Part shown: positions 43,470 through 51,630 of the stretch, piece after piece
How positions within the stretch are numbered: position 1 is the first letter of the stretch
How the letters are laid out: the number at the start of each line of letters is the position of its first letter
Assembly: GCF_003583765.1 (NCBI RefSeq)
Contig: NZ_QXQA01000001.1
Location: forward strand, 186,001 to 250,000
Source: Paenibacillus nanensis
GTDB taxonomy: Bacteria > Bacillota > Bacilli > Paenibacillales > Paenibacillaceae
DNA: 64,000 bases
Direction: 5' to 3'
Made by a program: the position numbers and the translations under genes
The notes under the pieces: model-generated
Database searches by the model: none
What the model saw: only the letters and a program-made list of their open reading frames with translations
What the model was told of the DNA's origin: nothing

Positions 43470-43498
43470 AGTGTAGCATAACCAGAAAGTGGGTTCAA
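43470..43498 (-). promoter_or_regulatory. Sigma-A promoter of the ncRNA upstream of hflX
   Basis: On the minus strand TTGAAC and TACACT are separated by 17 bases. The predicted start, about 43463, coincides with the beginning of the terminal stem of the RNA. Confidence 0.6.
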
Positions 43499-43549
43499 CT
43501 GGTCGGGAGCCCAATCTGCTGGTACTTTTTATTTATAAGCAATTGTTGC

Positions 43550-43873
43550 TTATTCATGACCATCGGACATCCACTGGTTCGCCCAGTTCCCGATATCCGT
43601 AAAAAGCGGCGACAAGGCGCGGCCCTTCTCCGTCAGCGAATATTCGATCCGCACGGGCATCTCCGGATAGACATCCCGCCGGATTAAACCCTCCGCCTCA
43701 AGCTCCTTCAACCGGTCCGAAAGCACCTTTCCGCTTAAGTTCGGCAAGCCGTGCTCGATATCGGAAAACCGCTGCGGCCCGGACATCAGCTGGTATATAA
43801 TAAAGGCGACCCAACGCTTGCTCAGCAATTCGACGGCCTTCTCAAACTTGGCGCAAATCTGTTTTTGTTCCAT
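43550..43873 (-). CDS. HxlR-family regulator with conserved N-terminal cysteine (YodB/CatR-like)
   Basis: This 107-residue winged-helix protein fits the HxlR family (KRWVAFIIYQLMSGPQRFSDIE; SGKVLSDRLKELEAEGLI; EYSLTEKG). Cys7 is at the position of the redox-sensing cysteine of Bacillus YodB and CatR, which detect quinones and diamide by thiol chemistry. It is the only cysteine, so intersubunit or thiol-adduct switching would be expected. AGAGGGTG precedes the ATG. No partner gene is co-oriented; targets are unknown. Confidence 0.88.
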   Translation of the reverse strand: MEQKQICAKFEKAVELLSKRWVAFIIYQLMSGPQRFSDIEHGLPNLSGKVLSDRLKELEAEGLIRRDVYPEMPVRIEYSLTEKGRALSPLFTDIGNWANQWMSDGHE

Positions 43874-44021
43874 TCCTGAACACCCTCTCTATAGGTGTAT
43901 TATAGTACTTGCGTCCGAATGGAACAATGCAGGACGGGCGGTAGAGGCGCTTTATGCTATTAATGGTTTACGATCCTAACAAAATATGCTAAATTGTTGG
44001 TAGTTGTCAAAGGAATGCGGA

Positions 44022-44070
44022 AGCACCGCGCATGCAAAAGCCATTTTGCTTGCGCGGTGCTATTTTTTTA
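44022..44070 (+). terminator. Leader hairpin/attenuator upstream of the 44091 gene
   Basis: GCACCGCGC pairs with GCGCGGTGC around an inner A/T-rich hairpin (CAAAAGCCATTTTG) and is followed by seven T residues. It ends only 21 bases before the next start codon, so it would stop a short leader transcript or attenuate that gene. Confidence 0.7.
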
Positions 44071-44090
44071 AGGTAAAGGGGGAGAATGGA

Positions 44091-44372
44091 TTGAATAGCG
44101 ACAGCGGGTCAGGCGAGACAAACGACGTGCCGCTTAGACGGTTTCTGGAGCGGGAATATCCGAAAGAAGCGGAGAGGCTTCTCGGATATTTGCTGTATGC
44201 GGGGATGGAGGAGGGCTGCTTCTGCTACCGGAACCGAATAACCCGCTCCTTGCTGATACTGAATATAAGCGGCGAGGTGCAGTACTGCGCGAGCGATGCC
44301 TTGCATACGATCTACATTTATAAGACGCTGCTCCCGAAGCGGAAGTACCGGAGGAAGGAACGACGCGCATAA
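44091..44372 (+). CDS. Small protein of unknown function
   Basis: The 93-residue product has a predicted helix (FLEREYPKEAERLLGYLLYAGM), a strand-rich middle with three cysteines (CFCYRNRI; CASDAL) and a basic C-terminus (KRKYRRKERRA). I do not recognise the family. TTG 44091 follows AAAGGGGGAG; an ATG just before it is out of frame and stops at once. It lies after a leader hairpin, which suggests conditional expression. Confidence 0.5.
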   Translation: MNSDSGSGETNDVPLRRFLEREYPKEAERLLGYLLYAGMEEGCFCYRNRITRSLLILNISGEVQYCASDALHTIYIYKTLLPKRKYRRKERRA

Positions 44373-44481
44373 GAGTCGAGCAGGCGGTAGCCCGGACAGA
44401 CAAGGGAATGAAACAAATCATTCTTGCGCATCGTTTAAGATAATGAGTCACAATCGCTTCAAACATGAGGAGTGAGCACAC

Positions 44482-44886
44482 ATGAGCTGGTTACCGGAGA
44501 CGAGAAGCTCGAAATGGTGGATAGTGGCAGGCATTTCTTCGCTTGCGGCCGGCGCGGCCCTATGGCTGATCCGGTTCGGATTAATGGGCCAGACCTTCAC
44601 AGGCGAGCAAGCGCTGCGGATGCTTCTGCTTGCAGCCGCCGTATCGTTCGCATTCGGCTTGGCGGGATGGCTGGGCGCGCGCTGGATTTGGGGGCTGTCG
44701 ACGCTTGGAATGGCAGTTGGCTTAGCGGCGATGGCGGTTTACGGCAACGATCGAACGGGCTGGGAGGACCTGGTCAGCTTTGCGGCGTTCCTTATGTTTA
44801 CAGCTGTCGGTCTTGCGGCCGGCGTCATCGCGGAAATTATTGCCGCGGTTATTCGAGTCGGCAAAGGCAGCCGCGGGGAGAAGTAA
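44482..44886 (+). CDS. Small four-segment membrane protein of unknown function
   Basis: This 134-residue protein has four hydrophobic segments (about 13-32, 44-62, 66-86 and 98-124), a positively charged C-terminus (RVGKGSRGEK) and no enzymatic motif. GAGGAG precedes the ATG. It is followed by a good terminator and appears monocistronic. Confidence 0.7.
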   Translation: MSWLPETRSSKWWIVAGISSLAAGAALWLIRFGLMGQTFTGEQALRMLLLAAAVSFAFGLAGWLGARWIWGLSTLGMAVGLAAMAVYGNDRTGWEDLVSFAAFLMFTAVGLAAGVIAEIIAAVIRVGKGSRGEK

Positions 44887-44911
44887 GTCAAAATAATCAG
44901 CAGATCAGTTG

Positions 44912-44950
44912 AAGAGGTCTATGCTTTTATAGCATAGGCCTCTTTTGTTT
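44912..44950 (+). terminator. Terminator of the 44482 gene
   Basis: GAGGTCTATGCT pairs with AGCATAGGCCTC around TTTAT and is followed by TTTTGTTTT. Confidence 0.85.
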
Positions 44951-45095
44951 TGAGATGAGTAAAGCGGTCCTAAGCGGGAAACGGTCTCGTTGCCAAACTG
45001 TGTCGGATATGACCAGAAATAAAAGGATCGTCTCCTACTCCCCTCAGCTCCCTCTCTCTACAATGGAATCAAGACAGAGAAAAGGTGGAGTTCAC

Positions 45096-46046
45096 ATGAG
45101 CAGACGTAATAGAGGAGAGGCATCCTTGCAGCGCGGAGCCGGCGGGCGGCGGTGGAGATTAATACGAGGCAATCTGGATATGTATCTGCTGCTCATTCCA
45201 GGCGTCATCTTTTTGCTGCTGTTCAAATACGCCCCGATGTACGGGATCGTCATCGCATTTCAGGACTTTAATATTTTCGGCGGCATTTCCGGCAGCGAAT
45301 GGGTGGGACTCTCGCAATTCGAGAAGCTGATCCGTTCGGACGAATTTCTTCAGGTGCTGGTCAATACGCTCTTGATCAGCTTGTACAAGATAACGTTTCT
45401 ATTCCCGATCCCGATCGTTATCGCCCTAATGCTGAACGAGGTGCGGCGCATGTTTTTCAAGCGGACGATCCAAACGATTATTTATTTGCCGCACTTTCTC
45501 TCGTGGGTGATCATCTCCGGCTTGTTCATGAACATCCTGTCACCGACGGGAGGCATCGTTAACGAGTTTATCCGGGCCATCGGCGGGGAGCCGATATCGT
45601 TTTTTACGGATAATGATTTGTTCCGCAGCCTGGTCGTGTTTACCGCGGGATGGAAGGAGATCGGCTGGAACGCGATCGTCTTTATCGCCGCAATCGCGGG
45701 CATCGAGCAGGAGCAGTATGAGGCGGCCGCGATCGACGGAGCGGGCCGTCTGCGCCAAATGTGGTCGATCTCCCTGCCGGGTATGCTGCCTACCATCGTT
45801 CTGATGTTTATTCTTCGGATCGGAAGCCTGCTGGAGGCGGGAACGGAGCAGATTCTGACGATGTACAATCCGCTTGTTTACGAAAACGGTGACGTCATCG
45901 GCACTTATGTATACCGGATGGGTCTCGGGCAGCAGGATTACAGCTTCAGCACGGCGGTCGGGCTGTTTAACTCCGCGGTCGGATTTCTGTTAATCGTTAT
46001 CGGCAACATGCTCAGCCGCAAGTTTCTGCATCGCAGCATTTGGTAA
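45096..46046 (+). CDS. Sugar ABC transporter permease, LplB type (CUT1)
   Basis: The 316-residue membrane protein has six segments and the EAA loop (YEAAAIDGAGRLRQMWSISLPGM) that contacts the ATPase. The N-terminal sequence LDMYLLLIPGVIFLLLFKYAPMYG is typical of the LplB permeases of Paenibacillus polysaccharide-oligomer importers. ATG 45096 is preferred over 44955 because AAAGGTGGAG lies upstream of it. It is the first gene of an operon with a second permease, binding protein, oxidoreductase and two regulators. As usual for this group, no ATPase gene is present and a shared MsmX-type ATPase is expected. Confidence 0.92.
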   Translation: MSRRNRGEASLQRGAGGRRWRLIRGNLDMYLLLIPGVIFLLLFKYAPMYGIVIAFQDFNIFGGISGSEWVGLSQFEKLIRSDEFLQVLVNTLLISLYKITFLFPIPIVIALMLNEVRRMFFKRTIQTIIYLPHFLSWVIISGLFMNILSPTGGIVNEFIRAIGGEPISFFTDNDLFRSLVVFTAGWKEIGWNAIVFIAAIAGIEQEQYEAAAIDGAGRLRQMWSISLPGMLPTIVLMFILRIGSLLEAGTEQILTMYNPLVYENGDVIGTYVYRMGLGQQDYSFSTAVGLFNSAVGFLLIVIGNMLSRKFLHRSIW

Positions 46047-46058
46047 GGAGGAAGGGCC

Positions 46059-46934
46059 ATGTACAGAAAAACAATCAAAGATTATGCGCTGGACGGTACG
46101 ATTTATGTGCTCTTGATCCTCATGGGACTCATGACGCTGCTTCCTTTCGTGAACGTTCTATCCAAGTCATTCAGCGAGGAATGGGCGATCGTGTCCGGCA
46201 GAGTCGGCGTGTTCCCGGTCGGCTTCCAGCTTGATACGATGGCGTTTGTGGTGACGAACAGCCAATTTCTTCGCTCGCTCTGGATTTCGGTGCTCATTTC
46301 TCTCATCGGTACGCTTGCATCGCTGCTCATTACGTCGCTCACCGCTTACCCCTTGTCGAAGCGGGAGCTTCCGGGCATGGGCGTTCTGATCGTCCTGTTC
46401 ATTTTTACGATGATGTTCAACGGCGGCATTATTCCGAATTATTTGCTCATCCGGGAGCTGGGACTCATCAATCATCTAGGCTCGCTGGTGCTGCCTGCGC
46501 TCATAAGCGTGTTTAACATGCTGGTCATAAAAAGCTATTTCGAAAGTCTGCCTTCAAGCTTGGAGGAATCCGCAAAAATCGAGGGAGCGCGCAATCTGAC
46601 GATCCTCTTCCGGATCATCCTGCCGCTCAGCGGCCCTGTGCTCGCGACAATCGGGCTGTTCTATGCCGTTTATTATTGGAACGATTATTTCCATCCGATG
46701 CTTTACATCAACAGCACGTCGCTGAAGCCGCTTCAGCTGTATTTGCAGGATATCGTCATGAATGCCGACACCTCATCAGCGCTCGACAAGAGTGCCGACG
46801 ATCTTATGAATGTGCCGGCCGAAGGGGTGCGGGCAGCAACCGTCATCGCGTCTACGATTCCGATTTTGCTGGTCTATCCGTTCTTGCAAAAATATTTCAT
46901 TAAAGGCGTCCTTATTGGCTCCGTTAAAGGTTAA
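46059..46934 (+). CDS. Sugar ABC transporter permease, YtcP/LplC type (CUT1)
   Basis: This 291-residue six-segment permease has the EAA loop LEESAKIEGARNLTILFRIILPLS and the C-terminal FLQKYFIKGVLIGSVKG typical of YtcP/LplC partners. It lies 12 bases after the LplB-type gene and forms the heterodimeric channel with it. GGAGGAAGG precedes the ATG. Confidence 0.93.
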   Translation: MYRKTIKDYALDGTIYVLLILMGLMTLLPFVNVLSKSFSEEWAIVSGRVGVFPVGFQLDTMAFVVTNSQFLRSLWISVLISLIGTLASLLITSLTAYPLSKRELPGMGVLIVLFIFTMMFNGGIIPNYLLIRELGLINHLGSLVLPALISVFNMLVIKSYFESLPSSLEESAKIEGARNLTILFRIILPLSGPVLATIGLFYAVYYWNDYFHPMLYINSTSLKPLQLYLQDIVMNADTSSALDKSADDLMNVPAEGVRAATVIASTIPILLVYPFLQKYFIKGVLIGSVKG

Positions 46935-47059
46935 GGGCATTAACTTTTCCGAGGCGCGCGGACGCGTCTTCTTCCTGTACCGGTCTGTGTAGAAGCGCTG
47001 AAGGGCAATCTATCGGAAAATTAATGATATAGATTACAATACAAGCAGGAGGGTCAACG

Positions 47060-48592
47060 ATGAAAAAAGCATTTAAGCTTATTTCGGTTATCGCCGCGGT
47101 TGCGCTGCTGGTATCGGTTATGGCCGCATGCTCGGGCAGCAATGGCAAAAACGGAAACACGGGCAATGCAAATTCGGCGGGTTCGGGAAAAGAAGCGCCG
47201 AAGCCGGTCCTGAAGCGGCTAAACGTATGGGCGAACGAGGATTACAACACGTATCCGGTAGCGGGGCTGCTCGAGGAAGCGACGGGTTATAAGGTACAGC
47301 ACGACATGCTGCCCCAGGATAAATGGGTAGAGAAGCTGAACTTGATCATGTCTTCCGGGGAGGAGTACGATCTCGTAACGTCGTACAGCGATATGGCGCT
47401 GTATTCGGATTACGCGCAGAAAGGCGCGCTCGTTGATTTGACGCCGCTGATCGAAGAGTTCGGTCCGAACATCAAGACGGCCATAAAACCGGAATCGATC
47501 GAAGCGCTGAAGGTAAACGGGAAATTATACGCGATTCCAACAACCGTAACTTATAAAATTAACAGCTCCATCCTTATTCGCACGGATTGGCTCGAGAAGC
47601 TCGGTCTGCAAATGCCGACGACGACTGAGGAGCTAAAAAACGTTTTGCAGCAATTTAAAGAGAAGGACCCAGGCGGCAATGGCGACCGCAACGTGCCGAT
47701 GACGATCAAAGGCGACCAAGCGATGATCGATAATCTTGTAGGCGCGTTCGGCATGCCGAATGCCTGGAACGACGTGGACGGCAAGCTGGTGCCTCGCGTT
47801 ATGGACCCGGCCTATAAGGATTATGTAGCTTATGTGGCCGACTTGTACAAACAAGGCTTGATCGACCGTGAATTCGTCGCCAACAAAGACGCGACGGCGA
47901 AGGAGAAGTTCTCGAGCGGGGCCGCAGGCGCCATCGTAGTCCATTGGGCGGACATCCCGGCCATCTATGACGCGCTGACAAAAAACCAGCCTGACGCGAA
48001 ATTTGCGTATGTGCCGGCGCTTAAAGGGCCAGCCGGCGAATTCGGTTTCGGAGCCAATGCCGGCTTTGACCGCCTGACGTTTATCCCGAAGTCGGCGGAG
48101 CATCCGGAAGACGCGATCAAGTGGATTAACGCAAGCTTAGAGCCTGAAACGTTCAAAAATTTGGCGATAGGCGTAGAGGGTACCCATCATAAGGTGGTCG
48201 ACGGCGCCTATGAGCCGATTCAGCCCATCTTCACCGATGAGCGCAATCTGGCGAATAACTTTATGGCCGGTACGGATGAAACAAATTACCCGCAATATTG
48301 GCAGGCGCGCGTCCGCAAAAATCCGGTCATGTTCGAGGCGTTCGATTACTTGAACAATAAGCTGCCGGAGGATGCGAAGAAGGAGAACGCGCTTGGCCTT
48401 GCGCCTTACATGAAGGAATATTCGAAGAGCAATCAGCAGCTGCATACGATGCTGAACGATTACACGGTCAAGCTGATTGCAGGCGTAGAGACGATCGAAG
48501 GTTTGCCGGGTTTCCAGCAGAAGTTCCTCGAGGCTGGGGGCGAAGCGAGCTCCAATGAAGTGAACGAGTGGTACGCAACGGTTCAAAAATAA
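47060..48592 (+). CDS. Sugar ABC transporter substrate-binding lipoprotein (CUT1, YtcQ/LipO-like)
   Basis: The 510-residue precursor has a lipoprotein signal with Cys24 (MAAC), a Gly/Asn-rich linker and a large family 1 solute-binding fold (DLVTSYSDMALYSDYA; YAIPTTVTYKINSSILIRTDWLEKLGL). Its size fits oligosaccharide-binding proteins of the LplA/YtcQ group. It lies 125 bases after the permease, a gap with no hairpin. The ligand is unknown. Confidence 0.92.
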   Translation: MKKAFKLISVIAAVALLVSVMAACSGSNGKNGNTGNANSAGSGKEAPKPVLKRLNVWANEDYNTYPVAGLLEEATGYKVQHDMLPQDKWVEKLNLIMSSGEEYDLVTSYSDMALYSDYAQKGALVDLTPLIEEFGPNIKTAIKPESIEALKVNGKLYAIPTTVTYKINSSILIRTDWLEKLGLQMPTTTEELKNVLQQFKEKDPGGNGDRNVPMTIKGDQAMIDNLVGAFGMPNAWNDVDGKLVPRVMDPAYKDYVAYVADLYKQGLIDREFVANKDATAKEKFSSGAAGAIVVHWADIPAIYDALTKNQPDAKFAYVPALKGPAGEFGFGANAGFDRLTFIPKSAEHPEDAIKWINASLEPETFKNLAIGVEGTHHKVVDGAYEPIQPIFTDERNLANNFMAGTDETNYPQYWQARVRKNPVMFEAFDYLNNKLPEDAKKENALGLAPYMKEYSKSNQQLHTMLNDYTVKLIAGVETIEGLPGFQQKFLEAGGEASSNEVNEWYATVQK

Positions 48593-48655
48593 GGGGATAA
48601 GCGGCGGCGAGTGGAAGAGCGCCGGCCGCTTCCTTCTATTAAGGGAGAGATCGTT

Positions 48656-49927
48656 ATGCAAAAGTCAGCTTATTCGTTCGAGCGCCAAATCAAAACCCAT
48701 AAAAAAGCGGATGTTCTCGTTGTTGGAGGGGGGCCGGCCGGTACCGCGGCGGCCATCGGCGCAGCGCGTCTCGGCAAAAAGGTTATTCTGCTGGAGAAGT
48801 CGGCGCAGCTGGGCGGCATGGGCACGCTCGCCAATGTCAGCATCTTTATGCCGGTCGGCAACGTAACCGGCATATACCGCGAAATCATTAAGGAGATGTT
48901 GTCCGAATATTTGCCTGCCGGGCACGATGAATCGATTGCTCCCCAATATTCGCCGTTCCTGCTGCGGCACTACTTTAATGAAAAGATGAAGAAAGAAGGC
49001 GTCGACGTCTATTTCCACTGCGAGTTCGTCGGAACGGTTCGCGAGGGCAGCCGCATTCAGGCGGTCATTGCGTCGACGAGAGAGGGCTTGCTGGCCTTCG
49101 AGGGAGACCAGATCATCGACTGCACGGGGGACGCCAGGGTAGCGATCGATGCCGGAGCAGCTTACCGGACGGGCAGAGAAGGAGACGGTCTGACCCAGCC
49201 GATGACGCTGATGTTCACGATGCAGAACACGGGAAAACCGGTGAAGCCGATTTTGCCGGAGGGCTGCTATTATTATAAGGATGTGACGGATTTGCCGCAG
49301 GGGCGGAGGCTCTACTGGGAGCAGCATGACGACGGCGTGCTTCTTGTCAACATGTCCCGGGTCAAAGCGAACGGGGCTGACGCGGAGCAGGTCAACTATG
49401 CGGAAACCGAAGCGCTGAAGCAGGTATTCTCAATCGCTCATTATTTGCAGAGAACCGGTTTTGAAACCTACGCCATTGCCCATATCGCGCCGCAGACCGG
49501 CGTTCGCGAGACGAACCAGATCGAAGGGCGCTACACGCTAACGGAGCATGACGTTGTGAACGGCTCCCGGTTCCCAGACGTGGTGGCCCAGACGAATTAC
49601 GAGATCGACATTCATAGTCCCGATGCGCAAAAAACGACCGATGAGCGGCATGTCGACGGATACGATATTCCTTATCGCTGCATGGTGCCCGCTGGAGAGT
49701 TCGAAAATTTGCTTGTGGCGGGAAGAGCGATCTCCGCGACGCATGTGGCTATGTCGTCGATGCGGGTGCAGGCAACCTGCTATGCGCTTGGCCAAGCGGC
49801 AGGGATTGCCGCTGCGCTCTCGATTGAGGATGCGGTTCCGGTGGGCGATGTCGAGATCGGCAAGCTCCAGGCGGAGCTCATGAAACAGGATGCTCGATTA
49901 ATTGGCATAAAGGAGCGGCAAAGATAA
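48656..49927 (+). CDS. FAD-dependent oxidoreductase
   Basis: The 423-residue protein has an FAD-binding GxGxxG motif (VLVVGGGPAGTAAAIGAA, about 21-38), a LLEKSAQLGGMGT element and a C-terminal FAD contact (NLLVAGRAISATHVAMSSMR). It belongs to the FAD_oxidored group often found in carbohydrate-use loci, where members may oxidise sugar alcohols or uronates; the substrate is unknown. ATG 48656 follows AAGGGAGAG. Its place between the sugar-binding protein and the YesN/YesM regulators suggests it acts on the imported compound. Confidence 0.85.
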   Translation: MQKSAYSFERQIKTHKKADVLVVGGGPAGTAAAIGAARLGKKVILLEKSAQLGGMGTLANVSIFMPVGNVTGIYREIIKEMLSEYLPAGHDESIAPQYSPFLLRHYFNEKMKKEGVDVYFHCEFVGTVREGSRIQAVIASTREGLLAFEGDQIIDCTGDARVAIDAGAAYRTGREGDGLTQPMTLMFTMQNTGKPVKPILPEGCYYYKDVTDLPQGRRLYWEQHDDGVLLVNMSRVKANGADAEQVNYAETEALKQVFSIAHYLQRTGFETYAIAHIAPQTGVRETNQIEGRYTLTEHDVVNGSRFPDVVAQTNYEIDIHSPDAQKTTDERHVDGYDIPYRCMVPAGEFENLLVAGRAISATHVAMSSMRVQATCYALGQAAGIAAALSIEDAVPVGDVEIGKLQAELMKQDARLIGIKERQR

Positions 49928-49989
49928 CCTCAAGCCACACACCGAAGAGAAGAAGGCGGAACTAGACGGCGTACAAGGAGGATATGGCG

Positions 49990-51630
49990 ATGTACAGATT
50001 GCTGATCGTGGACGACGAACCGGCAGTAAGAGCGGGCTTGCGCGAATATGTGGATTGGGCTTCTTACGGTATCGTGGTGGCGGGGGAAGCTGACGACGGA
50101 GATGTCGCGCTGGAGATGATCGCAAGCAGTCAGCCGGATCTCATTCTGACGGATGTACGAATGCCGAATATGGACGGCATCGCGATGTCGCGGAGGATCG
50201 CGGAGGAGTATCCGCATATCAAAATTATTTTTGTCAGCGGACACGACGACGCGGACTATTTGAAGTCGGCGATGAAGGTGAGCGCGGTCGATTATATTTT
50301 TAAACCGGTTAACTTGCAGGAGCTAAAAGCCGTTATCCAGCGCGTATCCGCCGACATGGACGCCGAGCGGTCGGAGCGGCGGAAGCGGGAGGAGCTGCTG
50401 GTTAAGCTGAAGGAGAGCATGCCGCTCCTCCGCGAGAAGTTTCTGTTGTCGCTGCTTGTCAATGGCACGTCCAAAATCGATATGCAGAGCCGGATCCATT
50501 TCCTTGAGCTGAATCTGCCTTCTGAATCTCCCTACTGGGTCATGGTCATTTCGGTGGACGATATCGCCGATGTATTGGAAAGCCGCTCCGAACGGGACCG
50601 CCAGCTGCTTTGGTATTCGGTGTTGAATATTTACCAGGAACTGATGGATACGTACCTTCAAGGCTATGCTTTCGAGCATCGGCTGGGTGAATTTGTCGGT
50701 ATTATGAGGCTGCCGGATGCGGGGGCAGGAGGCGTCTCCGATGCGTCGGAAGCCCTCTTCGCGCTAGCCGGCGATATTCGTTCGAATTTGGAGAGATGGC
50801 TGAAGCTTGGCGTGACGATCGGTATTAGCGACCGGGCGAATGGGCTTGCCGATATTCCGCATGCCTACAAGCAGGCTCGCGAAGCGGCCGATTATAAATG
50901 GTATTTAGGCAAAAATCGAATTATCACGATGGATAGTCTGGAAAGCTCGGGGACAGAAGCGGGGGGTGCGCCGAAATTTGATTACGCGCTTAACGGCCAG
51001 CTTCTCTCCGCGCTCAAGGCGGACGACGCGGAGAAGCTTGGCGAAGCCGTGGATCGAATCTTTGCAAATCTTGCCCATAACCGGCCCGGGGGGCTGAAAT
51101 TCGGGCGCAATTTGATCTTGCAGCTCGTCCTCGGAGTCAGTCAGCTTCTGATGGAGCTCGGGGTGCAGTCGCCGGAGCTGGAAGCGATGGAAGCCGATTT
51201 ATGGGAGCAGCTGCTCGAGCATGAAACGCTCGGGGAGATGAAGCTGCAGGTGGAGGCGTATCTTAACTCGGTGATGTGCCGCATTCGAGAGAAGCGGACG
51301 GGTAAGATGGCGAACATCGTCGAGCGTATTCGAGGGGTTATTGAGCAGCGGTATGCAGACGGCAACTTAACCGTGGCGGACATCGGAAAGGCCGTCTACT
51401 TGTCGCCAACCTATGTGAGCCTGTTATTCAAGCAGGAAACGGGGCAAACGGTAGGCGAGTATTTGACGCAGGTGCGTGTGGAGAAGGCCAAGGAGCTGCT
51501 GAGGGATCCGCAGTACAAGTTCTACGATATTTGTAACGCGATCGGCTATACGGATCCTAGCTACTTCACCAAGCTGTTTAAAAAGGCGACAGGCGTAACG
51601 CCGAGCGCATACAGGGATTCGCATGCATAA
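49990..51630 (+). CDS. YesN-type response regulator (receiver plus AraC domain)
   Basis: This 546-residue regulator has an N-terminal receiver (DDEP acidic pair; phosphoacceptor Asp55 in LILTDVRMP; YIFKPVN), a long central linker with a YesN-like helical domain, and a C-terminal AraC HTH pair (TVADIGKAVYLSPTYVSLLFK; FYDICNAIGYTDPSYFTKLFK). ATG 49990 is 8 bases after AGGAGG; the ATG at 49984 is only 2 bases away from it. It should control the upstream sugar transporter. It overlaps the kinase gene by 8 bases. Confidence 0.92.
   Translation: MYRLLIVDDEPAVRAGLREYVDWASYGIVVAGEADDGDVALEMIASSQPDLILTDVRMPNMDGIAMSRRIAEEYPHIKIIFVSGHDDADYLKSAMKVSAVDYIFKPVNLQELKAVIQRVSADMDAERSERRKREELLVKLKESMPLLREKFLLSLLVNGTSKIDMQSRIHFLELNLPSESPYWVMVISVDDIADVLESRSERDRQLLWYSVLNIYQELMDTYLQGYAFEHRLGEFVGIMRLPDAGAGGVSDASEALFALAGDIRSNLERWLKLGVTIGISDRANGLADIPHAYKQAREAADYKWYLGKNRIITMDSLESSGTEAGGAPKFDYALNGQLLSALKADDAEKLGEAVDRIFANLAHNRPGGLKFGRNLILQLVLGVSQLLMELGVQSPELEAMEADLWEQLLEHETLGEMKLQVEAYLNSVMCRIREKRTGKMANIVERIRGVIEQRYADGNLTVADIGKAVYLSPTYVSLLFKQETGQTVGEYLTQVRVEKAKELLRDPQYKFYDICNAIGYTDPSYFTKLFKKATGVTPSAYRDSHA

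Noticed and set aside
43197..43500. T-box or other tRNA-sensing leader for hflX
   Set aside because: No GGGTGGNACCGCG-type element is present, and HflX is not a usual T-box target.
44955..45095. Longer N-terminus of the LplB-type permease from ATG 44955
   Set aside because: The region contains the promoter-like and leader sequence, lacks a ribosome site and is absent from the family pattern; AAAGGTGGAG supports 45096.
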